Notes: generated by a model not told the origin, from the sequence alone. Numbered from the stretch's first letter, positions 1 through 10,141 are shown. The stretch is DNA of 64,000 nucleotides from Albugo candida (GCA_905220665.1 CAJNAR010000187.1:1-64000), one strand, 5' to 3'. Numbers and translations: made by a program.

Positions 1-340
1 CTAAACCCTAAACCCTAAACCCTAAACCCTAAACCCTAAACCCTAAACCCTAAACCCTAAACCCTAAACCCTAAAACCTAAACCCTAAAACCTAAAACCT
101 AAACCCTAAACCCTAAACCCTAAACCCTAAACCCTAAACCCTAAACCCTAAACCCTAAACCCTAAACCCTAAACCCTAAACCCTAAACCCTAAACCCTAA
201 ACCCTAAACCCTAAACCCTAAACCCTAAACCCTAAACCCTAAACCCTAAACCCTAAACCCTAAAACCCTAAACCCTAAACCCTAAACCCTAAACCCTAAA
301 CCCTAAACCCTAAACCCTAAACCCTAAACCCTAAACCCTA
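1..340. repeat. telomere, (CCCTAAA)n
   Basis: The first 340 bases are an almost unbroken run of the 7-mer CCCTAAA, which is TTTAGGG read toward the chromosome end. It marks the left chromosome end and is the repeat known from plants, oomycetes and several algae. Three variant units ACCTAAA sit at 76-82, 90-96 and 97-103, and one unit has an extra A at 265. The run stops abruptly at 340 and passes straight into LINE-derived sequence, with no recognisable subtelomeric spacer. Confidence 0.97.
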
Positions 341-791
341 CTTCGCCGATACTTCTTGCAAACACCGCTAAAATAGTCTACAGTGCTTTGTTGGACAGCT
401 TTGGACATCAGCACCGAAGCTTGCCAGAACTTCGGCACACAACCTTCTCTGGGTAATCAACGGGATTCGCTGCGTTGTACGCAAGACTCTTTGGATGGAA
501 CGATACAACACCATCTTTCGGACCAACCCTGCTACAAGCGTTCATGACCTCAACAACATTGGAATATCAGTCACTCGTCAAGCGACCTATTAAATCAAAG
601 CCCACCTTCAACGCCTTGGACGTATCAATATATTAAACACGCGGCCTTTTCAGCTTTTTGCACGCTACATCGACACAGGGCAGTGTACTAGTGTCAACAC
701 CCCACAGCAACAGCTTCTTCTTCCCTTACCGAAGTTCCCGTTCTACAGTTATGTCTTGTTCCGTTCAAACTCGTGCTTAGCACATACTTGA
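341..791 (+). pseudogene. 3' end of a LINE ORF2, joined to the telomere
   Basis: A plus-strand reading frame at 465-791 encodes about 108 codons (start 'IRCVVRKTLWMERYN', end 'RSNSCLAHT' then TGA at 789) with one internal TAA at 591. The frame can be followed upstream toward 400. Composition (Trp, Leu, Arg, His) and position fit the extreme C-terminus of a LINE ORF2, downstream of the reverse transcriptase. It does not overlap the C-terminal part kept in the next element, so I cannot tell whether it is the same family. The 5' part is missing and replaced by telomere repeat, as in a 5'-truncated element at a chromosome end. Confidence 0.6.
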
Positions 792-990
792 ATGGACAGA
801 CTCGTAGGACTACTCTCAGTTAAGGGTTGTTTAAGTCAGTAAGATAGATAAAGAGTGTAATGAAATATTTGACAAACCAGACTTGCCCTCCACTTCTAAA
901 TTTGCTTTCTAGTGCGCAAGTGATATTCACACCGGACTTTTAAGGAGCCAATCAGCAAACTCCCCTTACACCCACTCCCCGGATTTTTTA
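792..990 (+). other. junction between two LINEs; CCAAT box
   Basis: No open frame of note. The first part is probably the 3' UTR of the upstream LINE fragment; there is no clear poly-A tail. A CCAAT box (948-952, in GGAGCCAATCAG) lies about 40 bases before the repeated leader of the next LINE and may be part of its internal promoter. Where one element ends and the next begins cannot be fixed by eye; I place it between about 870 and 940. Confidence 0.4.
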
Positions 991-1252
991 CAGCCTTTCG
1001 GCCCCCTTTACCAACCTTTCCCAGCCTTTCCATCCCAGAAGCCCGTCTTAACCAGCCTTTCCGTCTTCGAGGGATGCGAAGTCAGTTCTTACTCGTCTTT
1101 CCTTCTTCGGAAGTAGCAGAAGTCCGGCTTTATTAGCCTTTCCTTCTTTGGAACAAGCAAAGACCAGGCATCTTGGCCTTTCCTCCTCTGCATTAGTCAA
1201 CTTCAGCCTTTACAAGCCGTTACTTCTTCGGAAGGAGTAGAAGCCCACCTTT
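991..1252 (+). repeat. imperfect tandem repeats in the LINE 5' leader
   Basis: About seven imperfect units, each starting near GCCTTTCC. Two units of 31 bases (991-1021, 1022-1052) are followed by five of about 41 bases (1053-1093, 1094-1134, 1135-1174, 1175-1215, 1216-1256). Several contain CTTCTTCGGAAG, which can fold as a stem CTTC/GAAG with a TTCG loop (clear in units 1094 and 1216, decayed in 1135). The last unit runs over the ORF1 start codon at 1253. Repeated leaders of this sort carry the promoter in some LINEs (for example the mouse L1 monomers); a promoter role here is inference. Confidence 0.7.
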
Positions 1253-2779
1253 ATGGCTTCCACCAGACCGCAGTCTAATGTTGACACATCATGGCGCATC
1301 AAATTCCTGGAAAATCACCCCCACAAAGTCTGTTATGTCCCAAATGAGGACGTATCTCAAGCATTTGAAGATGCCGTAGCATCATTCAAAATTCTGGCTT
1401 TACGTGAACTACAAAAATCGCGCATCGATCCATGCGACAAGATCGAAATGTTTATTCCGGCCCCAAGATTAACAACAGCATTTCGTCTGGATGAGATCCT
1501 ACTCTCTCTACACCTCGAAGCACAAACGGCCACTTGGACTATGGCCTTGGACTCTTTGTGCGACTTTGTCAGCATCAAAAATAGAGGTATCATGTCTCAC
1601 TGTCTCGACAGAACTGTGGCCCAAAAACTCGGCGGCACTGCAGTGCAATGTATGGGAAAACAGTTTGTGGTCCAACCATACCGTCGCTTTGGTGACTGGT
1701 ACTTTGTCGAACTCAACAAAGTGCCAATGGGTCTACCAAACGACCCGATCACTTCCTTCCATCCATTAGGCATCCCCTTTGTGGTGACCCCGAGCACCAA
1801 GCCAGGCCTTATAGAATCAAGTGATCGGGTCGTTTGGTTCCGGTCCAAAATCGCCCCAAAAGGTCTCTTTACGGACACACAACAACCTTTACGGGAAATT
1901 TACTTTGCTGGTTTGCCTGACCCAGTTTACGTGCACCACAAACATCGTGCGCACAACCAAGTCACTCCACGCACAATATTGGCTAAGAAAGCAGCAATCA
2001 AAGCCGCTAAGGGATTCAAGCCATCGAAGAACACACTTCGACACATTGACCTTACAGCCACGCACACCCCCGCGGAAGTCAGCTCTTCCAACAACTTCCC
2101 CTCTTTGGTATGCCCCACTACCAAGGACTCTTTCGACACTTGGATACCAGTCTCGAAGTACATTAATTGTCGTAATCGACTACCCATTCCAACAGCAGAA
2201 GTGATTCCAGTATCACCCTGCACAGACGAGGAAGAATCGTTCTTCGACATCCCGTTTACTCCCAGTCAATCTCAACTCGCCTTCTCTCCTATGGACGATG
2301 ATGGTGGGCACGATATTACATGTATTGTCATGGGTCCCAACGGCATAGTTCGCAGCAACCCACTTTACCCCTGCGAGCCGATCGCACGTATGTTGGAGGA
2401 ACAATGCCTCCACAAAGACCCAAAGAAACTGGTCTCCAAAAGTGCCCGACGAAAGCACATCAAGAAGACCCAAGTCACCTTTAGGGGTCTTGGTGACCCC
2501 GAAACACGTCTTGCTGCCATTGCAGCACAACCCTCCATTGTGGCTCCTACTTTCTTGGTTCACACTATCGAAACCCATGCAATGTTCCGGGACCATGCAA
2601 TCCTACGGGCTATCAGCTTCGCCCCTAACAACACTCATGGACACGCTTCCAGTCTGGTTAGTCGACTCCATCATCACTATGGAGAAAACGTACCATCAGG
2701 TGGCGTTCTCTTCGCTACGTTATTCCCTGATGAAGAAACTCAAACACTTGCTTTGGCTCTGGCTATCTCCGACCTTTAA
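1253..2779 (+). CDS. LINE ORF1 protein, intact (508 aa)
   Basis: One uninterrupted frame of 508 codons from ATG to TAA, the longest in the window. The start is the first ATG after the 5' leader repeats, which run up to it. The product is probably the nucleic-acid-binding ORF1 protein of the LINE: basic stretches occur around residues 235-270 (lysine/arginine-rich, 'KKAAIKAAKG') and 400-415 ('KSARRKHIKK'). I see no CCHC zinc knuckle or clear coiled coil, so the RNA-binding mode is unknown. ORF2 follows within about 30 bases. Its full preservation next to a ruined ORF2 is notable. Family assignment rests mainly on context. Confidence 0.8.
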   Translation: MASTRPQSNVDTSWRIKFLENHPHKVCYVPNEDVSQAFEDAVASFKILALRELQKSRIDPCDKIEMFIPAPRLTTAFRLDEILLSLHLEAQTATWTMALDSLCDFVSIKNRGIMSHCLDRTVAQKLGGTAVQCMGKQFVVQPYRRFGDWYFVELNKVPMGLPNDPITSFHPLGIPFVVTPSTKPGLIESSDRVVWFRSKIAPKGLFTDTQQPLREIYFAGLPDPVYVHHKHRAHNQVTPRTILAKKAAIKAAKGFKPSKNTLRHIDLTATHTPAEVSSSNNFPSLVCPTTKDSFDTWIPVSKYINCRNRLPIPTAEVIPVSPCTDEEESFFDIPFTPSQSQLAFSPMDDDGGHDITCIVMGPNGIVRSNPLYPCEPIARMLEEQCLHKDPKKLVSKSARRKHIKKTQVTFRGLGDPETRLAAIAAQPSIVAPTFLVHTIETHAMFRDHAILRAISFAPNNTHGHASSLVSRLHHHYGENVPSGGVLFATLFPDEETQTLALALAISDL

Positions 2780-2806
2780 CTCCGCTCCTATGGTGCGTCA
2801 CTGTAA

Positions 2807-5800
2807 ATGGATCCCCTCAGCGTTGGGGCTTTAATCACAGAGCCTCAACCTTCGTTTATCCAGCAAAGTCTTTTTTTACTTTGGGATGATAGCGTCCTTA
2901 TGGCTTTGGCCGCATCAGAGCTGGACACATCTCTGCTTACGACAGCACCAAAATTTGTGGAAGACGCGTGTGGTCTCCCCCACTTCACGTATTCGTGCGC
3001 GGAAGACAATATGGCGCAGTCTAGTACTTCTTCTGGCATGGATCTTGCAGAACACTCCGACTTAGTCGTCTCTAGCTCGACATCTTCCCCTTGCCTCTAA
3101 GCAGCCTTGATCCTTCTCCGGTCTTTCACTCAATGTGAACGGACTGAATCATGAGAACCCGGCCTTTTATCGCAAACTTCTACCTCAACACCAACTTATA
3201 TCCTTTCAAGAAACCCGTTTCAGTACTGAAGGCAGCAAAGACCGCAACACTTACCTCATCAACACCGTGGATTCTGGCGCTACTACGTTTTACTCCCCCT
3301 TGGACAATCCTCATGGAGTGGGCCGTAATGGACTTGCCTTAATCTTACCATTCAGTCACCCCTTTGAACCCTTGCTCGACATTACTTCCCAGTATATTCC
3401 AACCACCAGTCGCACGCTACCTCCTGATCGATACCACATTGGATCAACAACCGCTTTGGATTCATGTGGTTTATGCACCGGCACAACTAGCAGCCAGAAC
3501 TTCTTTCTTCGATTCTCTACCAAGCGATATTCCGGACGGTATTCAGCACATAGTCTTAGGGGACTTTAATGTTCCCTTCGATCCTGTTCTGTATTCCTGC
3601 ACATCTCTCTCTCATGCATCATCATCTACGGCATTACAATAATACGCTCTACATTTAGGCCTTGTTGATGCTTGGAGAGAAACTTCCCCCAACATACAAG
3701 AGTTTACCGGCCCGAGACGCCGAAATCGCACTGACTACTGCCTCTTATCATCGGATCTCTTTACCAACAACTTAGTTCATATGAAACATGACTCGGAAAC
3801 TCAATATCATCTAGCGGATCACTTGCCTGTCATTTTTCGATTACAACATGCTGCCTACACCGTTTGTTCACGCCTACCTTGGAAATGCCCTACTTGGCTT
3901 TGAAAAGTGCCTTACGTCCAAGACGTCCTAAAGACTCGACTTTACATCTAGTGGATCGACTTCGCTTTGGAGGAGAGGACAACCCTGGCGCTTTTCCGAA
4001 GAGCACAAGCGTTCCAACCTTCTTTATCTCCGGCATCAATTCCAAACAATCAGGACTCACCAGCAACTACAACTTACACAGTTACGGCGTGACTACCACA
4101 CTGCCGCCCATCTTGGAGCTCTCCCTACGACTTCCAACACAAATCACGCACAGCTTCTTCTCACGGAAGTTAACGAGGAAGAAACCAGGCGCAAAACACT
4201 TGGTTCGTGGCATCATTTCGACAATACAATCCGATACAGTGAAAAAGCTACCAAACCCTTTCTCCGACCCCCTACTCCAGTTTTATGCCAAGTATGCATT
4301 CCATCCACTCAACGTATCGACGGATCTCAAGCCACTTCTCCTGATGAAATGACGGCGATCCATCGTGATTACTGGTCACAAATCTTTCAATTACCTTCAA
4401 AAGAATATTCCTCCAGTGTTCATTACCGCAGACATGGCCCAGTTCAGCTAAGCTCTTTTCTACAGCATACCACACAAACCCTTACCGATCACGATCGCGC
4501 ATTTCTCGATGCCCCTTGTACGGCGAACGACTTTTACTGGGCAATCAAGACGTCACTTCGAAACAAAGCTCCCGGATATGATGGCCTTCCAGTAGAATAT
4601 TATCAATCTTCCACATCGACTTGGGCGCGGCTCTTTGAGTTAGTTTACCCCGCACAACGATCCAAAGGACGAATGACCATGTTCCAACGAAAGCTACAGT
4701 TACACTTCTATATAAGAAGGGTGACAGAAGCCTTCCAAGTAACTACCAACCTACTACTCTCCTCAATCATGACGCAAAGCTCGGTCCCAAGTTTCTTACT
4801 TACCGCCTTCGCAACGTCCTACCGAAGCTACTCCACCCCGATCAAAGTGGCTTTGTTCAAGGCAGATCAATTCGACATAGACTAGTGCGGTTTCAAGACA
4901 TCCAACAACTCTGCCTGCAACGATTTCCCAATGCTGGTGCTATCTTATTGGACTTCGCCACGGCTTTTGACAGTGTGTTGTGGCCTGCTCTTCACACTGT
5001 CTCAAACCAGTATGGCGTTGGGGCTACCTTTCGCTCATGGATCAAGCCCTTTTAACAAGATAACCTTATCGCTATAATGGTGAATGGTCGTGCAAGCAAG
5101 TTCTTTCAACTCGGAAGCGGCGTTCGTCAACGTGACCCCCTTTCACCTTCTCTTTTTGTGCTCTTCCTGTAACCCTTAATGAATTATCTCCGCGCAACGA
5201 CAGGTCACCTTAGCATACCCGTCCAAGGTTCATCAGTACCTCAACACCTTACCGCCTTTGCGGACGATTGCACCGGTTTTCTCAAAGATCTCCGAGACAC
5301 ACCTCGCTTTATGACCAAGGTCAAAGATTATACACAAGCTACTAGGCTCCAACTCAATCCATCCAAAACTCAGTTATTTGGCTATCAAGTATCTTCTCCG
5401 GATTTAGTGGATTCCTTGGCATTACTCCCTCGGACGTTTTCTGCAGTGTTCCCCAAAGTCACATTTCTTGGTGTGAAACAATACCAAGACCTCAACATAT
5501 CTTCACGCTTCCCTTCCTTGCTCAGCAAACTTCAAGCTCGAATTGTAGCATGGAGATTTCGAGACAGGACACTGCATGGCCACGGAGTGATCTTACGATC
5601 TATTGTTTATCTCTTCTCTGGTACCCTGCGGCAGTTACGCCTCTTCAATCCATCACTATCGACTCGGCATGGAAGTTGTGCAAAGCCTTCCTATATCAAC
5701 GGCCAACCGAATTACGTTACAGACAGCATGCGGTGGTTTAGGCCTACCTTGTCGCCAAGATTTCTTCCGGGCAATGCATCTTTGCCTTATAAGGGACGGT

Positions 5801-6385
5801 ATTAAGGTTTTTTTAGCCTGTACTCCCCCTTCATGGTTCCTACCAGCAATTCAATTAATGACGGAATCACTTGATGGTACCGGTGTTGGTTTGGACTTAC
5901 TCTATTCTCTTATTCATCTCTCAGCTATACCGCAACCTCGTTGGTCGTGCCTTGGTTCCCTATGGTATTCAACGTTTCAACAATGGTATCGTCTCCTCCA
6001 AGGACCTTCCAACACTACTACCCATACTACCCATGCAATACAAGCACCTATATGGCGCCACTACCAGCGCGTGTTTGGACCGAAACAGCGCCCTATGGAA
6101 CATGCAAGTATTCATACTCGACTGCTTTATCAGCATGGATGTTAACATCTCCCCGACTTTATCGGTCGCTTCGGTTCCCTGACTACTCACAAATTCCTCA
6201 AAGCAGTCCTTCCAGTTACAGCTTTTCACCGGCAAAGAGATTACATGGCAACACTCAACCTTTTCACCAAGTACTTTGAGACACTTATATTCACTCCTTT
6301 TTCACTCCCTTTGAGTCAAGTGACCAGAAAAGTTATATTGACTTGCTTTCGATTGAAGTTCACTCCCGTCTACGTGTACTCTTAA
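2807..6385 (+). pseudogene. LINE ORF2: endonuclease and reverse transcriptase, broken
   Basis: Segments in order. 2807-3100: N-terminal leader frame. 3129-3400: endonuclease start 'LNVNGLNHEN', with catalytic Glu in 'FQET' (3210). A frame change follows, then 'VLGDFN' (about 3560), TAA at 3640, 'VDAWRE' and 'RTDYCL', and the closing 'LADHLPV' (Asp-His at 3817-3822). 4349-4680: 'KAPGYDGLP', start of the reverse transcriptase. 4690-5805 in another frame: 'LYKKGDR', 'QSGFVQGRS', 'LLDFATAFDSV', 'GVRQRDPLSP' and the catalytic 'FADD' at 5257-5268, with in-frame TAA at 5053 and 5170. 5603-6385: C-terminal part, TAA at 6143, end at 6383. All catalytic motifs survive, but at least three frame changes and several stops make it non-functional. 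Confidence 0.88.
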
Positions 6386-6827
6386 GATAAGAGAACTTTT
6401 TGCCCTCTCCGCGTCTTACCATCCACCAACTTTAACTATGCATGGTGAAATTGTACTGTAAAGAGAGCGCTCATAGTAGCAAGGCAGTAGTGATAGAATG
6501 GAGGCAAATCGTAACTGACGCCACACTTTCTGTCTCTTAGATACAACAGACGCAACCGACTTGTCTTTGACATCAATATTGGAGGGTTTGCATCCGCCGC
6601 GCGACAACGGTATGTAAAGAGATGCTGACAGTCACGTAATAATAGAACTCTGACGAGCAGCAAATGCCACACTTTTCCGCTTAACTTACGCGATTAACCC
6701 TTCAGCAATTCAAGAGGCCGAATAAGGTAGCCGTGAAGAATTTTTTTCCGAGGCACAGAAATGAGCTCTTGGTCAGGGATGCGCAGTGACTATCAAACGT
6801 TCAGTTACCGGAAAAAATGCATACTTG
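6386..6827. other. no gene seen between LINE and MULE relic
   Basis: About 440 bases with only short chance frames. It may hold the LINE 3' UTR at its left end (no poly-A run) and the terminal part of the MULE element at its right, but I see no terminal inverted repeat. Confidence 0.4.
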
Positions 6828-7656
6828 AAATGTAACCGTGGTGGCGCACACCTGTCTCAAATATCAGAACGGAAGCGACAGACAACATCTTGGCGCATTG
6901 AATGTCTTTTTCTCCTCTCTGCGAATTATCAAAAAAAGTGAATGGAAGTGAAAGACGATACAAAGCTAGCACAATCACGGATGTTCTCTTCATCCCTCCG
7001 GGCATTCAATCCATAGAAAGCTCACCGAAGAACAGGCAGAAGAACTGAAGAAAAGGACAAATGAGGGTGTCAAACCGACTGTAATTTTGCCAGCGCTAAG
7101 GATGACGAAAAAGAACACCTTCGCAATTCTGCGCACAATGCATAAGGCTCGAGTCAAAGTTCGAAGCAACCAACTCGCGGGAGAACTGCCCTAGGAACTC
7201 TTTTTGATGATCTTCGAGAAAGTGACTATGTGCACCATATCAAAGCAAATAAAGGCGGAAACATTACTGGCCTATTTTTTGCGCATCCGGACAGCGTGAA
7301 GCTGGAGAATCAATACAATCACGTTGTTGTGATAGACTGCACGTATAAAGCGAATCGTTACCGAGTCATCTTTCTTCACACCATCGAAATGACCGCGTTC
7401 AACTAGACGTTCACCATAGGTTTCTGCTTCCTCGCCGGGTAGAAGGTGGAAAATTATGTGTGGGTAATGTCGAAAATTGTCAACAGTGTGGAAAAATGGA
7501 TCTGCGTCAAAGGTAATCATCACGGACCGGGAACTGGCCCTTATGTCGGCCATCGCACAAGTCCCCCATCGTCCTCGAATCTGCTCAGCATTTGGCATAT
7601 CAATAAAAGAAGATTTTGGAGTTACTGAGTCATTCTACTTTGACCTTCACAAATGA
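6828..7656 (+). pseudogene. MULE (Mutator-like) transposase relic, FAR1-type
   Basis: Three frames carry consecutive parts of one protein. 6828-6941: FAR1/WRKY-GCM1-like DNA-binding domain ('KCNRGGAHLSQ', 'SWRIECLFLLSANYQK'), ending at TGA 6939. 6970-7194: 'HNHGCSLHPSGHSIHRKLTEE', 'NEGVKP', then TAG at 7192. 7197-7512: start of the DDE transposase ('LFFAHPDSVKLENQYNHVV', 'IDCTYKANRYR' with the first catalytic Asp), with TAG at 7404 and 7440. After a one-base shift, 7513-7656 has 'VIITDRELALMSAI' (second catalytic Asp). The last catalytic Glu and the SWIM zinc finger are missing: the relic stops where kinesin sequence starts. Fossil DNA transposon, beyond mobilisation. Confidence 0.85.
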
Positions 7657-7693
7657 GGAGAAGAATGTTGCTGGCGAACCATTGGTGACCTAA

Positions 7694-9245
7694 TTACTCG
7701 CTTTGACATCATCTTACTCGCAAAAGATCATTCAACTGGAGGAAGAGATAGATGCGCTTACGAAAGATGAGAAGAAACTTCCAACAGCCATTCATAGTAA
7801 AGCCAACACGACAATGCGCTTCTCAAGATTACACGAACAGCTGTAAAGTCTTCAGCAGCAAGTTGGCTTTGCCCGTGGTGCCGAGCGGTAAGGAAAAAGA
7901 CTCACTTTACAGCTCAAGAATGGTACATTGAAAATCACACCATTAGAGAACAAAGTATCTTCGATGAAAAAACAAAAGGCGAATTTACAGCGTCAATTAA
8001 AGGAAGAATCCGAACGTCATCAGAAAGAAAAGCGCCAGCAACAACTGCGGATACTTCGTCTCAACCGTCAGGAAGAGCGAAAGCAGTACCAATTACAGAA
8101 ATTGTCGGAATTACATGCTAAGCAGAAAACTGTTTTGAAACGGAAGACTGAAGAAGTTGCTGCTGCCAAGCGAATGCTCATGATGCACAAGTCTTCCACT
8201 TTAAAAAAGTCCAAAAGCGCATTATGCACTTCGAAACTCCCACTTCGTTCAGCCCCTGAAGCGATGGCGTCTCCTGTTCCCGTATAGGCAAGTAGCCTAG
8301 TTCGTGAGATTCTCGACGTACAAATCACTCTGCTGGGAGCACATAGTGATATTCGGACGTATCAAGACGAAAGGTTAGAACTGGCCTTGAAAATAGCTCA
8401 AGTCGAGAAATCGGGATGTGCAAGGACTGAGGATTTAAAGTCTCTCGAATCATGGAAGCGTCTTCTTCGCGAGAAAGATGAACTCATACGAACGCTACAA
8501 GCCAAAGTTGCTACTGTGGTAAAATAGAACCCGGTTCCCGATGAACTGTGAAAGAACAATTGTGTCATTTTATTATTAAATCTCTTTTGGAAGAAGCAAT
8601 CGGTGGCAAAGCTACGAATTCTGAGCTGAAATCGTGTAAAAAAGATCTACGTTAGACAGAAGAAAGACTCGTTCAAGCTTTGGGAGACCTTGACCATCTC
8701 CGTGATCATGCACATACCAAGACAATAGCTCCCAGTAACGAGACGATGCAAGCAAGACAAAAATTTGTGATATAGCCACTACACCTTGCTGTGCACGATG
8801 TGAAAGAGTCTCAATCGGAATTGAAGAAATTGAAAACCTTTTCGCAGAAAGAAAAACGTATGAAATTCTCAGTGACGACGGGCTCGAAGACTGGATATCG
8901 GAAAAATGGAGTGCTGACGACTATGATTATGTTGAAGGTGAAGAGCAACTGAGAGCGGTGAAGAATCGGAAGCGTCTTGAGCAGAACGCTCGAGCTGATT
9001 CGGTCACGTGCCTCGAAAAAGCATCGGCTGGTCCTAGAGACAGTATGGAAGAGATTGATCGGCTTTTACTGCATGTCTCCGAGTCCAAATCTGATTGCTG
9101 TCAATGCAGTGGAAGATGTACGACAAAATTGTGTGCATGTCGTGCAAATAAACAAGACTTTGGAAATAACTGTTCGTGTTATGCTCTAAAATGTCATAAT
9201 CGTCCTGAGAAGAGACTTCGACTTCAAAAAAAACATTTTGGATGA
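7694..9245 (+). pseudogene. KIF4: KIF4-type chromokinesin, C-terminal half, decayed
   Basis: Kinesin-4 proteins are microtubule motors acting on chromosome arms and the central spindle. Only the stalk and tail are here; the motor domain is absent. 7694-8550 (frame 2): coiled coil including 'LTLQLKNGTLKITPLENKVS', 'KANLQRQLKEESERHQKEK', 'RQEERKQYQLQKL' and 'VLKRKTEEVAAAKR', a very typical KIF4 stalk, with stops at 7844, 7889, 8285, 8525 and 8549. 8548-8840 (frame 1): more coiled coil, stops at 8653 and 8773. About 8840-9245 (frame 0): acidic 'EDWISEKWSADDYDYVEGEE' and the cysteine-rich tail, 'CCQCSGRCTTKLCACRANK', then 'CSCYALKCHNR'. A run of eight A near 9225 seems to shift the frame; homologous-looking sequence goes on to about 9325. 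At least two frame changes and seven stops. It abuts the MULE relic. Confidence 0.88.
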
Positions 9246-9355
9246 ACAGCATGAAGCACCAGCTGCGTCTCTGAGTCTCTGACTTCAAATCAGCAAGAAA
9301 ACGACATCGGGTTGAGCGTCGCGTAATAAAAACGATCCTTTCTCTCCACTTCATT

Positions 9356-10105
9356 TCAGGTGTTTTGATCGCGATTATTTCTACTTCCTCTGAATTGTAT
9401 GTTTTTCTTTTTCAACACCTCGATTCCTTCAACATTTGCGAAATCGTAATGATTTATAATATCTGCAGTGAATGTGTACTGATATAAATCACTCATATTG
9501 TCATCGATATTACTCAACTGCATCGTAAACGCTTGCATTTCTTCGGGTTTGAATGGAAGAACAACATATAGTGGGGAATGGAAGGCGTGCACGGGCTTCC
9601 TTGTCATAAAAACGTGCTTGTAGTTGTCCATATTCGTAAATGCGGCAAAGTAGCAGTGGTGTGCTAGTGAGCGCAGAGACGCGTTCTTTTGAGTATCCTT
9701 TGCAATCCTCAGACAGAATGTAGAACTGTGAGCTAGGATGGGTCTCAAATCATACGAGGCGATGCAGTTGCAGTCTAGCCACACCGCATACATACGCAAA
9801 AGACCTCGTTCTAAACTCAAAGATGGAACTTTATCGTCCTGAAGAAGAAGTACTTGGGCCAAAAGGTTTCGAGTATGACTTTGCTGAAAAGTATCCTGAT
9901 AAATTTGTAAAATTCGACGTGAATGGTGATATCTGCATTCCTCCCAATCGAAAAAGCGTTTTTGAAAGAATGCCAGACCCATTCCAGCACAATCGTGTCC
10001 TTCAACACTTTCCTTAAAGCCACAAATGAAGTACCTGAATGCGTTGCCTATACTATTCACAAGCTCGCAATCTCCCGGTGCTGACTTGATACATTTTATC
10101 GTCAT
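9356..10105 (-). CDS. unknown protein, intact ORF (249 aa)
   Basis: A minus-strand frame of 249 codons with no stop, starting at ATG (complement of 10103-10105) with A at -3 and an in-frame TAA nine codons before it. At this base composition such length is very unlikely by chance, and the codons look natural. I recognise no family. The protein is rich in Cys, His, Phe and Tyr in its first 150 residues, has no signal peptide or membrane segment, and ends in a basic tail ('VLKKKN', 'FRGSRNNRD'). It sits between two plus-strand pseudogenes. A 64-codon plus ORF (9823-10017, 'MELYRPEEEVLGPKGFEYDF') overlaps it and also looks protein-like, so strand choice is not certain. Confidence 0.5.
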   Translation of the reverse strand: MTIKCIKSAPGDCELVNSIGNAFRYFICGFKESVEGHDCAGMGLAFFQKRFFDWEECRYHHSRRILQIYQDTFQQSHTRNLLAQVLLLQDDKVPSLSLERGLLRMYAVWLDCNCIASYDLRPILAHSSTFCLRIAKDTQKNASLRSLAHHCYFAAFTNMDNYKHVFMTRKPVHAFHSPLYVVLPFKPEEMQAFTMQLSNIDDNMSDLYQYTFTADIINHYDFANVEGIEVLKKKNIQFRGSRNNRDQNT

Positions 10106-10141
10106 TTTGTCGTATTTGAGATGTAATTCTTAGTGTCAGTG

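Larger units (their letters stand above)
901..6385 (+). mobile_element. non-LTR retrotransposon (LINE), family A
   Basis: A two-ORF LINE: a repeated 5' leader (991-1252), ORF1 (1253-2779) and ORF2 with apurinic-type endonuclease and reverse transcriptase (about 2807-6385). Its 5' end faces the telomere and its 3' end faces the chromosome interior. ORF1 is uninterrupted while ORF2 has several stops and frame changes, so this copy cannot move by itself. No poly-A tail or target-site duplication could be seen, so both ends are approximate. It lies head-to-tail with the LINE fragment at 341-791. Confidence 0.85.

Noticed and set aside
7870..7900. tRNA-like string GGTGCCGAGCGG
   Set aside because: It encodes part of the kinesin coiled coil, and no cloverleaf can be built around it.
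9823..10017. 64-codon plus ORF starting MELYRPEEEVLG
   Set aside because: Looks protein-like but is overlapped by a 249-codon uninterrupted minus ORF; kept only as an alternative inside that entry.
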